The notes beneath the pieces are model-generated. The model did no database searches, was not told the origin of the DNA, and saw only the letters and a program-made list of their open reading frames with translations. Position numbers and translations under genes: made by a program. This document shows, piece after piece, positions 6,465-12,252 of a DNA stretch of 12,252 nt; position 1 is the stretch's first letter; every line of letters begins with the position of its first letter. The DNA is from Clostridia bacterium. Its GTDB lineage: Bacteria; CBDUZB01; JAGLHV01. The stretch lies in NCBI GenBank assembly GCA_030595925.1, contig JAUVLC010000074.1, forward strand, positions 1 through 12,252, written 5' to 3'.

Positions 6465-7034
6465 ATGGAACAGAATAATGAAAAGTTAAAAGAACAAAGA
6501 ATAAAAGACCTAAAAGAAATTGCGATTGTAATAGATACATGGGATGATGTTTTTTCTGATTTCGATCCCAGACCGTTAAATATGCGCACAGTATCAGGGG
6601 ATTTTATTGAAGAGTTAAAAAAACGCTACAGGGAAACCCGAACCGGTAATTTTGTAATTACTATGTATGTTCCGATTGCCTTAAAAGATGAAAAATCAGA
6701 ACAGATGGTTAGACAGCGATTAAAAAAGCATTTTCTTCATATGTTTTTGCAAAAGAAAAAAAGGATTGTCCGTCTTCGTGTTCGGGGAGTGATATTTGTT
6801 CTTGTTGGAATTTGTTCTTTGAGTTTTTTGACCATGGCTACCTATTTAAAATTTTTAAATGTTCTTACTCTTGATATTTTAAGTATTATTCTTATGCCTC
6901 TGGGATGGTTTGGTTTTTGGGAAGGGCTTTCTAAACTTATAGATAATTCCCCTGTTTTTGTTCAGGAAGAAATGTTATTCGGTAAGATGTCAAAAGCGAT
7001 TTACCGGTTTAAATATATAGAGGATAAAAATTAA
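6465..7034 (+). CDS. Conserved-type membrane protein of unknown function
   Basis: A 189-residue protein with a charged cytoplasmic N-terminal half and two membrane helices (about 107-127 and 133-153). The segment IDTWDDVFSDFDPRPL (23-38) looks like a conserved motif, and the basic stretch before the first helix (KKKRIVRLRVR) fits the positive-inside rule. A GWFGFWEGL block follows the second helix, then a short cytoplasmic tail. I have an impression of similar proteins in uncultivated bacteria and archaea, but can name no family and no activity. ATG 6465 is supported by AGGGG (6455-6459). The SAM methyltransferase starts 17 nt after its stop with its own ribosome binding site, so the two are very likely co-transcribed. 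Confidence 0.75.
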   Translation: MEQNNEKLKEQRIKDLKEIAIVIDTWDDVFSDFDPRPLNMRTVSGDFIEELKKRYRETRTGNFVITMYVPIALKDEKSEQMVRQRLKKHFLHMFLQKKKRIVRLRVRGVIFVLVGICSLSFLTMATYLKFLNVLTLDILSIILMPLGWFGFWEGLSKLIDNSPVFVQEEMLFGKMSKAIYRFKYIEDKN

Positions 7035-7051
7035 AATCGGAGGGTTGATTA

Positions 7052-7612
7052 ATGGGTTTTAAAAGGTATTTTTGTGGTAATGAAATGGAAAGAATGCCTG
7101 ATATATCATTTAAAATAATGTCTTTTTTCTTTAAACTATCAGATATTTTTTTCTCGGTTGATAAACGAATGGATACCTTTGGTATTAAAGAGAATTTTAC
7201 AGTAATAGATTATGGGTGCGGTCCCGGAAGGCATTTAAAAAAAGCATCTTGTTTAGTGGGAGAAAAGGGTAAAGTATATGCTGTAGATGTCCATAAATTA
7301 GCAATAAAGTCGGTAGAAAAAAGGATAGAAGAATATGATTTAAGAAATGTTGAACCGGTGGTAGCTAATGGATATTTTTGTAGTATTAATGATCATAGTG
7401 CCGATATGATTTATGCATTAGATATGTTTCATATGATTAAAATTCCGCTTCCTTTTCTGAAGGAGTTACATCGTTTGTTAAAAAAAGAGGGATTTTTAAT
7501 CATTGAAGATGGCCACCAGTCTCGTAATGAAACAAAAATAAAGATAAATAATTCAAAAATCTGGAATATTGTGGAAGAGTCGAAAAAACATTTAAAGTGT
7601 ATTCCTATTTGA
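7052..7612 (+). CDS. Class I SAM-dependent methyltransferase
   Basis: A 186-residue protein with a Rossmann methyltransferase core. Motif I is VIDYGCGPG (51-59); the acidic residue that binds the SAM ribose is D79 (VYAVDV); a motif II/III-like segment DMIYALDMFHMI (118-129) and a post-core ELHRLLKKEGFLIIEDG strand (138-154) follow. The short C-terminal part (WNIVEESKKHLKCIPI) looks natural, so the gene is probably complete despite its small size. The TGA stop is backed up by TAA two codons later. The methyl acceptor cannot be predicted. GGAGGG before ATG 7052 and the 17-nt gap place it in an operon with the preceding membrane protein. Confidence 0.88.
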   Translation: MGFKRYFCGNEMERMPDISFKIMSFFFKLSDIFFSVDKRMDTFGIKENFTVIDYGCGPGRHLKKASCLVGEKGKVYAVDVHKLAIKSVEKRIEEYDLRNVEPVVANGYFCSINDHSADMIYALDMFHMIKIPLPFLKELHRLLKKEGFLIIEDGHQSRNETKIKINNSKIWNIVEESKKHLKCIPI

Positions 7613-7700
7613 GCTTAAAAAATTATTTCTTAAAAAGAGGAGATTGTTTTTCCTGAATTTTACGGGATGGTATGAATTTTTTTTTCAATAAATTTTATTA

Positions 7701-7730
7701 TTGAACACAGACAAATTGATATGCTATAAT
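7701..7730 (+). promoter_or_regulatory. Sigma-70-type promoter for the TPR lipoprotein/hydrolase unit
   Basis: TTGAAC (7701-7706) and a perfect TATAAT (7725-7730) are separated by 18 nt, with a TG extension (TGC-TATAAT). Transcription would start near 7737, giving a leader of about 70 nt before the lipoprotein start. Confidence 0.7.
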
Positions 7731-7809
7731 TACTATAAGAAAAAATAATGGTTTTGTTCTGGGATATCAGAGTGTATCAAAGGGAAATTGAACAATTAAG
7801 GGAGATCCG

Positions 7810-8397
7810 GTGTTAATGAAGCACTTAAGCCGAATAGGTGGGTTAAGTATCAGTGTTTTATTGCTTTTCATTTTTGGATGTACACAATTATTTTTTTCCG
7901 CAAAGTCAGACCCTGTTTTAGAAAAAAAAATAGTTTTATATTTAAAAATAATAGAAGTTTTTTCGGATACTCCTTACTGTGCCGGTTATTATTGTGAATT
8001 ATCCCGGATGTATAATGAATTAGGAAAGATATCGGAAACCCGGGAATATAATGAGAAATGGGTGGATTGTGTAAGAAGAAAAAATAATCCCGGAGATATA
8101 GAAGAAAGCTATGATTTGGCTTGCTATGAAAAAGTCTTGAAGGTTTGTGATGAGTTTATTTCTTCCGACCCGAATTTTGTCTATGCCTATATTGAAAAAG
8201 CAAATGCCTGTATGATATTACAACGAATAGACGAAGCTTTTAAAGTTATAAATAAAGCAGCTGCTTTTAATTCGGAGAATGCTGAAGTATATGCTTTTCG
8301 TTCTGCTATGTATGCCAAAATTCATCAGGAAGAAAAATCTCAGATGGATGAAAAAAAAGCAGAAGAATTGTTGGCTAAAAAGGTAGAAGAGAAATAG
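7810..8397 (+). CDS. TPR-containing lipoprotein
   Basis: A 195-residue protein with a signal peptide (hydrophobic 12-22) and a lipobox-like IFGC, C24 being the likely lipidated residue. The mature part is helical and contains TPR-like repeats: YYCELSRMYNELGKISETREY; NFVYAYIEKANACMILQRID with the EAFKVINKAAAFN helix; and ENAEVYAFRSAMYAKI. The last two are the most canonical. TPR lipoproteins act as scaffolds, but no partner is evident. GTG 7810 (GGAG at 7801-7804) or ATG 7816 could be the start; they differ by two residues. The C-terminus is Lys/Glu-rich. The hydrolase gene starts 66 nt downstream without a clear promoter, so the two are probably co-transcribed from the promoter at 7701-7730. 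Confidence 0.82.
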   Translation: MLMKHLSRIGGLSISVLLLFIFGCTQLFFSAKSDPVLEKKIVLYLKIIEVFSDTPYCAGYYCELSRMYNELGKISETREYNEKWVDCVRRKNNPGDIEESYDLACYEKVLKVCDEFISSDPNFVYAYIEKANACMILQRIDEAFKVINKAAAFNSENAEVYAFRSAMYAKIHQEEKSQMDEKKAEELLAKKVEEK

Positions 8398-8421
8398 TTT
8401 TTATTATTTGGCAGGTAAAAT

Positions 8422-8439
8422 GTAATATTTTAATATTAC
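8422..8439. promoter_or_regulatory. 18-nt dyad between lipoprotein and hydrolase genes
   Basis: GTAATATT (8422-8429), TT, then AATATTAC (8432-8439) is a perfect inverted repeat with a 2-nt centre. It lies 25 nt after the lipoprotein stop. It could be an operator or a processing hairpin. It is very AT-rich, so chance is not excluded. Confidence 0.35.
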
Positions 8440-8463
8440 CGATTTACGAATTAAGGAGGTTTT

Positions 8464-9306
8464 TTGGGTATAATTGGACAGAAAATTTGGTCGATAAGTT
8501 GGATGGTAATAGCTATTGTTGTGGGAGTATATTTTGTTTTGTTAGTTTTTTTGCTAATGTTTCAATCCGACCTTATTTATTTTCCCCAGCGTGAAATTAC
8601 GTTTCTACCCGGGACCATGGGATTATCCTACGAAGATGTTTATTTTAAAACTGCTGATGGGGTAAATCTTCACGGTTGGTTTGTCCCCGCAGAAAGGGGC
8701 AGGGGGGTGGTTTTATTTTGTCATGGTAATGCCGGTAATATTTCACATCGGTTGGAATCTATTCAAATATTTCATCGTCTGGGATTAGATACATTTATTT
8801 TTGATTATCGGGGTTATGGTAAGAGTGAAGGTAGAATTAGTGAAGAAGGTACTTATCTTGATGTGGAAGCGGCCTGGCAGTATCTTGTTAGTAATCAAAA
8901 AATAAGTGATGATAAAATTATTATTTGGGGCAGGTCTCTGGGTGGTTCCATTGCTGCCTGGATAGGGCAAAAACACACAGCTAAATTGCTTATTTTAGAA
9001 TCTGTCTTTACTTCTGTTCCGGATATGGGAGCTGAAATATATCCTTTTTTTCCTGTTAGATTGTTGGCGCGTTTTAAATACAAAACTATAGATTATGTGA
9101 AACAAGTAAATTTTCCGGTTTTAATCATTCATAGCCCTGAAGATGAAATAATTCCTTTTGTTCACGGACGGCGATTATTTGAAGCGGCAAAGGAACCGAA
9201 GAAATTTCTTGAAATTAGTGGTTCACATAATGAGGGTTTTATTTTTTCGGGAAAACACTATGAAAATGGGTTGGATTCTTTTATTACTGAATATATCGAA
9301 AAATAA
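8464..9306 (+). CDS. Membrane-anchored alpha/beta hydrolase (BEM46/ABHD13-like)
   Basis: A 280-residue protein with one N-terminal membrane helix (about 10-34), then the LIYFPQRE segment common in BEM46/ABHD13-like serine hydrolases. The catalytic set is complete: oxyanion segment FCHGNAGN (85-92), nucleophile S158 in GRSLGG, acid D227 in HSPEDEIIP and H255 in GSHNEG. The length is normal for the family. Substrates are usually unknown; an ester or acyl lipid is plausible given the membrane anchor. The start is TTG 8464, 4 nt after a strong AAGGAGG (8453-8459). That spacing is short, but no better start preserves the membrane helix. A strong stem-loop terminator follows the stop. Confidence 0.9.
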   Translation: MGIIGQKIWSISWMVIAIVVGVYFVLLVFLLMFQSDLIYFPQREITFLPGTMGLSYEDVYFKTADGVNLHGWFVPAERGRGVVLFCHGNAGNISHRLESIQIFHRLGLDTFIFDYRGYGKSEGRISEEGTYLDVEAAWQYLVSNQKISDDKIIIWGRSLGGSIAAWIGQKHTAKLLILESVFTSVPDMGAEIYPFFPVRLLARFKYKTIDYVKQVNFPVLIIHSPEDEIIPFVHGRRLFEAAKEPKKFLEISGSHNEGFIFSGKHYENGLDSFITEYIEK

Positions 9307-9313
9307 AGAAATG

Positions 9314-9358
9314 AAATGAAATGCAGAAAACAGGGGGGGACCAGGCTGCATTTTATTT
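9314..9358 (+). terminator. Intrinsic terminator after the alpha/beta hydrolase
   Basis: A 13-bp stem (9314-9326 with 9346-9358, one G-T pair) encloses a 19-nt loop that contains seven consecutive G. The 3' arm itself ends in TTTTATTT, the expected T-rich run. The A-rich 5' arm could let it act in both directions. It begins 8 nt after the hydrolase stop. Confidence 0.65.
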
Positions 9359-9376
9359 AAGGAAAAATAGAATTTT

Positions 9377-9500
9377 ATTCAATGAGACTTAGAGTTTTTT
9401 CATCTACGCTAATAAAAACTCTGTAGTCGAATAGATCCTGAGAGACTGTAGGGAGTCGAAGGGTTTCCGGTTAATTTCCCGTAGCTTGCTGCGAGGTAGT
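9377..9500 (+). repeat. Structured dispersed element, copy 2 (candidate ncRNA or REP-like unit)
   Basis: This copy shares the conserved blocks of 5091-5215: 9377-9393, 9414-9442, GTAGGGAGT (9448-9456) and TAGCTTGCTGCG. Its second stem is perfect here: AGAGTTTTT (9391-9399) with AAAAACTCT (9414-9422), around a loop unrelated to copy 1. The long-range stem is kept as GAGAC with GTTTC through a G-U pair. CTTG-CTG-CGAG can form a small 3' hairpin. It occupies most of the 343-nt gap between hydrolase and kinase, downstream of the terminator and upstream of the TTGACA promoter. It therefore does not look like a leader of either gene. No good promoter of its own was seen. Confidence 0.7.
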
Positions 9501-9544
9501 TTATTTAATCTAAGAGGATTAAAAGCAAAAAAAGAAAGAATATA

Positions 9545-9573
9545 TTGACATTTCCTTTGTCTTTTGTTAGATT
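9545..9573 (+). promoter_or_regulatory. Sigma-70-type promoter for the histidine kinase
   Basis: A perfect TTGACA (9545-9550) is followed after 17 nt by TAGATT (9568-9573), one or two mismatches from TATAAT. Transcription would start near 9580, almost at the ribosome binding site of the leader ORF. Confidence 0.75.
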
Positions 9574-9588
9574 AAGGGGAAGAAATAA

Positions 9589-9648
9589 ATGGGATTAGTG
9601 GATTTAAAAGAAAAGGAAAGAAAAATAGGAATAGGAGTAATAATATAA
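9589..9648 (+). CDS. Possible 19-aa leader peptide upstream of the kinase
   Basis: ATG 9589 is preceded by AGGGGAAG at a good distance and opens a 19-codon frame, MGLVDLKEKERKIGIGVII, ending with TAA at 9646-9648. The kinase ATG follows one base later (9650). The kinase has only a distant AGGAG (9633-9637), so its translation may depend on ribosomes ending the leader. The peptide has no recognisable regulatory codon run. It may be a coupling device or a chance ORF. Confidence 0.4.
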   Translation: MGLVDLKEKERKIGIGVII

Positions 9649-9649
9649 A

Positions 9650-10639
9650 ATGGACAGGGATAGAGCAATGAAGGAAATGTGTAAAAAAATAGATTCTTCC
9701 AAAGAACAGAAAAAGAAGGCGTTGAAAGGTTTATTAATACCCTTAAGTTCATTTATTGCTGTTATGTTAGTAATTTTTTTAGATGAAGTATTGGATTTAC
9801 CCTATGTCATTTTTAATGCACCGGATACCCCTATTAACTGGGTGGAATTATTAATGGAAGAGAGTTTGTGTGTTATGGTATCCATTTTTTTTCTAATAAT
9901 TTTTTATAAGAGTAATTTAAGACAGTATCAATCAGAGGCAAAACTTTGTAAGGAACATGCACGTGTCTTATTCTTAAACGACTTAATGGATCATGACATC
10001 AGTAATATGATCCAGATTATTTTCAATTATTTAGTGTTTTTATCAAAAAAATCGAAGTTATCAAACGAATTTAAAAAAATTATCGAGATCCCTTTAAATC
10101 AAATTAAAAGGGTTACAAAATTAATATCCAATGTGCGTAAATTATCGAGTGTTTCGTTGAAAGGGGAAAAAACAGAAAAAATTGATATATATAAGACATT
10201 AATATATGTTATAGATTCAATTAAATCCAGTTTTCCTGATAAAGAAATTGATATTAAACATAATCTGTCATCCGGAGAGGTTATTATTGAGGGAAATGAA
10301 TTAATGGAAGACGTAATTGGTAATTTGCTTCATAATGCAGTTAAGTTTAATCAACAGAAAGAGGTTGAAGTAGAGATTAACCATAGTTTGTCAAAGGATA
10401 AAGGGTGCTGGAAGATAGAGTTTAAAGACAATGGCCCGGGGATTCCGGATAGTATGAAAGAAAAAATTTTTGATAGATTACAACGGGGAGATGAAAGTGT
10501 TGGGGGGACAGGACTTGGACTCACTCTGGTAAAGCAAATAGTTGAGGGATACGGTGGAGAGATATGGGTGGAGGATAGAATTAAAGGGGATAGTACAAAA
10601 GGAAGTGATTTTATTGTGTTCCTTCCCAAAAGTAATTAA
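9650..10639 (+). CDS. Orphan membrane histidine kinase with HDISN phosphoacceptor box
   Basis: A 329-residue sensor kinase. Two membrane helices (about 27-48 and 68-87) flank a short loop with DLPYVIFNAPDTPINW, so there is no large extracytoplasmic sensor. A short coiled segment leads to the H-box DLMDHDISNMIQ, with phosphoacceptor H115. The HD-x-x-N form differs from the common HE[LF]RTP and recalls kinases often seen in methanogens. The HATPase domain is complete: N-box NLLHNAVKFN (N229), G1 DNGPGIP (260-266), F-box F274 and G2 GTGLGL (286-291). No response regulator gene is adjacent, so its partner is elsewhere. Because the sensor region is essentially the membrane part, it may sense a membrane state or another protein. 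It has its own TTGACA promoter. Confidence 0.92.
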   Translation: MDRDRAMKEMCKKIDSSKEQKKKALKGLLIPLSSFIAVMLVIFLDEVLDLPYVIFNAPDTPINWVELLMEESLCVMVSIFFLIIFYKSNLRQYQSEAKLCKEHARVLFLNDLMDHDISNMIQIIFNYLVFLSKKSKLSNEFKKIIEIPLNQIKRVTKLISNVRKLSSVSLKGEKTEKIDIYKTLIYVIDSIKSSFPDKEIDIKHNLSSGEVIIEGNELMEDVIGNLLHNAVKFNQQKEVEVEINHSLSKDKGCWKIEFKDNGPGIPDSMKEKIFDRLQRGDESVGGTGLGLTLVKQIVEGYGGEIWVEDRIKGDSTKGSDFIVFLPKSN

Positions 10640-10773
10640 TCTAATTACATTGTTTTATTATTATTATTAAGGCCTGCCATATTTGTGAATTATCCCAATT
10701 ATGATGTGAAAACTAAAAAAAGCAAAATTTTAAAAAAAAATAAATAAAAACAGTATGATTAAATAAAGTTAAT

Positions 10774-11415
10774 ATGAAAATCACTATTATTTATGATAAT
10801 GAAGTAGATAAAGATAAGGCAAATCTTAAGGCTGATTGGGGTTTTGCTTGTCTAATAGAAGTATATGACCGGAAAATATTGTTTGATACCGGGGCAAATG
10901 GGGATATACTTTTTCATAATATGGAAAAACTTAATATAAATCCAACCCTGATCGAAGAAATTTTTATTTCTCATAATCATTGGGATCATACCGGAGGGCT
11001 TTCCGATTTTCTTAAAATAAATCCGGTTAAGGTTTATATTCCTATTTCTGCTTCTGAACCTCATCAAGCGAAAGAAGTGGTTAAAGTAAAAAAAGCATTT
11101 AAAATTCATGAGAATATTTTTTCCACAGGGGAATTGGGAAATACTGAACAATCTCTTATAGTTAAAACAGGAAAAGGAGTCATTGTGATTGTGGGATGTT
11201 CTCATCCGGGAATTAAATCTATTTTGGATTCAGCGGTTCAATGGGGAAAACCTTATGCACTTATTGGGGGGATGCATGGGTTTAAGGAATTTAATCTGGT
11301 TGAAGGATTAGAATTAATTTGTCCTACTCATTGTACTCAATATCAATCGGAAATAAAATCACTTTATCCACAAAAGTATGTTAGCGGAGGAGCGGGGAAA
11401 GTGATAGAGATATAA
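10774..11415 (+). CDS. MBL-fold metallo-hydrolase, COG1237 type
   Basis: A 213-residue metallo-beta-lactamase-fold protein of the COG1237 type, the group annotated as 7,8-dihydropterin-6-yl-methyl-4-(beta-D-ribofuranosyl)aminobenzene 5'-phosphate synthase. Signatures in order: ILFDTGANGD (35-44), the metal motif SHNHWDHTGG (H67, H69, D71, H72), VGCSHPGI with H144, GGMHGF with H168, and PTHCTQ with H186. The GCSHPGI and THCT segments separate this group from ordinary glyoxalases. It is somewhat short but no core motif is missing. The pterin annotation is inherited from an archaeal homologue and may not hold here. The ribosome binding site before ATG 10774 is weak. Its stop overlaps the ATG of a small ORF. 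Confidence 0.87.
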   Translation: MKITIIYDNEVDKDKANLKADWGFACLIEVYDRKILFDTGANGDILFHNMEKLNINPTLIEEIFISHNHWDHTGGLSDFLKINPVKVYIPISASEPHQAKEVVKVKKAFKIHENIFSTGELGNTEQSLIVKTGKGVIVIVGCSHPGIKSILDSAVQWGKPYALIGGMHGFKEFNLVEGLELICPTHCTQYQSEIKSLYPQKYVSGGAGKVIEI

Positions 11416-11495
11416 TGATGGTGAAAGCAAGTGTGGTTGGAAATATTGCCGGCGGTTTGCTAAGTGGAATATTATTTGGCAATGATTTTTTTTAA
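11415..11495 (+). CDS. Possible 26-aa membrane peptide overlapping the MBL gene stop
   Basis: The stop of the metallo-hydrolase overlaps ATG 11415 (TAATG), a typical coupling arrangement. The frame reads MMVKASVVGNIAGG then LLSGILFGNDFF, ending with TAA at 11493-11495. The peptide is hydrophobic with a GxxxG-like pattern (GNIAGGLLSG) and could form one short membrane helix. It has no strong ribosome binding site of its own. It may be a real small protein, the remnant of a longer gene, or chance. The PAP2 gene follows 24 nt later. Confidence 0.4.
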   Translation: MMVKASVVGNIAGGLLSGILFGNDFF

Positions 11496-11519
11496 TCAAA
11501 CAATAAAAGGGATTTAGTA

Positions 11520-12101
11520 ATGGATTTTTTGAACGCTTTAGATGTTAAATTGTTTTATTTTATAAATCGGGGATTGGAGAATAACTTCTTTGATTTAATT
11601 ATGCCGATAATTACCAGTGTCCGGTATTGGCGGATACCGTTAATAATAATATTTTTGAGTTTATTTATATGGGGCGATAAAAAAGGAAGAAAGACTTTTT
11701 TGCTTTGCCTGATTACCTTGATTTTAAGTGATCAGGTAAGCAGTAGCTTGTTAAAGCCATTATTTCACCGCTTACGGCCCTACAAGGTTTTAGATAATGT
11801 GCATAAATTGGTAGGTTCCGGCGGGTTTTCTTTGCCTTCTTCCCATGCCGCTAATATTTTTTCTATGGCAATGGTAATAACTTATATTTGGCGTCGTGCA
11901 TGGATTGGTTTTTTTGTTTTCGGGATAGCGGTAGTAGTGGGTTTTTCCCGTGTTTATGTAGGAGTGCATTATCCCCTGGATGTTGCCGCAGGTGTTATCG
12001 TGGGAGGGGTTTGTGTGTTATTGTCTATTCAGATATTTAGAGGTTTTAAATGGGGGTTTTTAAAAATAAAGAGAACTTCTTCCAAATCCGCATTGGAATG
12101 A
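11520..12101 (+). CDS. PAP2-family membrane phosphatase (undecaprenyl-diphosphatase/PgpB-like)
   Basis: A 193-residue integral membrane protein with about five or six membrane segments and the complete PAP2 signature: K-x6-RP (K79 to R86-P87), PSSH (106-109) with catalytic H109, and SR-x5-H-x3-D (S143, R144, H150, D154). The LDVKLFYFINRGLENNFFDLIM start is typical of small bacterial members such as BcrC and YbjG. These remove phosphate from lipid pyrophosphates at the outer face of the membrane, most often undecaprenyl pyrophosphate in cell-wall recycling. Phosphatidylglycerophosphate is an alternative substrate, and sequence alone does not decide. AAAGGGA precedes ATG 11520. The C-terminus is a basic, Ser-rich tail (KIKRTSSKS). 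It shares the envelope theme of the L,D-transpeptidase upstream. Confidence 0.9.
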   Translation: MDFLNALDVKLFYFINRGLENNFFDLIMPIITSVRYWRIPLIIIFLSLFIWGDKKGRKTFLLCLITLILSDQVSSSLLKPLFHRLRPYKVLDNVHKLVGSGGFSLPSSHAANIFSMAMVITYIWRRAWIGFFVFGIAVVVGFSRVYVGVHYPLDVAAGVIVGGVCVLLSIQIFRGFKWGFLKIKRTSSKSALE

Positions 12102-12162
12102 AGTGTGGCGGCCCTAAATCCGATATTGAAAAAAGGAAATAGACGAGAAAGAGCAAAAAAGA

Positions 12163-12242
12163 TTTCACCAAATAGGTGAAAAAGGTATAAAAAAGCCTCG
12201 CTATTTGGTATAATAATAGTTGTAACAAAAAATTGTTATACC
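12163..12242. promoter_or_regulatory. Overlapping inverted repeats with alternative hairpins after the PAP2 gene
   Basis: TTTCACC (12163-12169) pairs with GGTGAAA (12175-12181). CCAAATAG (12168-12175) instead pairs with CTATTTGG (12201-12208), so the two hairpins exclude each other. GGTATAA (12207-12213) pairs with TTATACC (12236-12242), and TGTAACAA (12221-12228) with TTGTTATA (12233-12240). No T-run follows, so a plain terminator is unlikely. It may be a leader or operator of a gene beyond the window. Confidence 0.4.
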
Positions 12243-12252
12243 GACAAATAAA

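Noticed and set aside
10351-10629. 92-codon minus-strand open frame within the kinase gene
   Set aside because: It is a shadow of the HATPase region, Pro/Ser-rich, with no domain and no ribosome binding site evidence.
12209-12214. TATAAT as a promoter at the window end
   Set aside because: No -35-like sequence at the right spacing, and the hexamer is part of the inverted repeat.

Overview
This is an AT-rich bacterial window. Every convincing gene lies on the + strand, most start behind a strong AGGAGG-type ribosome binding site, and ATG, GTG and TTG starts are all used. Three predicted lipoproteins, an L,D-transpeptidase, a PAP2 lipid phosphatase and many small membrane or secreted proteins of unknown function point to a bacterium with a peptidoglycan envelope. 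No rRNA, tRNA or strong marker gene is present, so the lineage cannot be fixed. An uncultivated or anaerobic candidate lineage is only a guess. TGA ends three ordinary genes (6380-6382, 7610-7612, 12099-12101) and Trp is otherwise TGG, so the code is the standard one.

Layout. Positions 1-911: a YkgJ-type cysteine-cluster protein, then a damaged membrane-anchored gene with a likely homopolymer frameshift and an in-frame TGA. Positions 993-3999: a run of small secreted or membrane proteins, including a lipoprotein, a DUF6506-like protein and a DUF4405-like haem-type membrane protein with an extracytoplasmic Cys/Asp-rich motif. Positions 4157-5074: a DUF1801 protein and a zinc-ribbon-like protein that reads through only with a -1 shift at an A7 tract. 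Positions 5247-7612: L,D-transpeptidase and isoprenylcysteine-methyltransferase-like genes, then a membrane protein and a SAM methyltransferase, in two tight pairs. Positions 7701-9358: a promoter, a TPR lipoprotein, an alpha/beta hydrolase and a terminator. Positions 9545-10639: a promoter, a 19-codon leader ORF and an orphan histidine kinase. Positions 10774-12101: a COG1237-type metallo-hydrolase, a possible 26-aa membrane peptide and a PAP2 phosphatase.

The most interesting feature is a pair of about 125-nt noncoding elements (5091-5215 and 9377-9500), in the same orientation, with near-identical cores and paired segments that keep pairing where the two copies differ. Copy 2 sits alone between a terminator and the kinase promoter, so it behaves as a self-contained unit: either a structured small RNA or a nonautonomous REP/MITE-like repeat. 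I do not recognise it as a known family.

Functionally the window looks like a collection of small transcription units, several of them concerned with the cell envelope (cell-wall cross-linking, lipid phosphatase, membrane hydrolase, lipoproteins), rather than one pathway. I found no defence system, phage, CRISPR array or insertion sequence.
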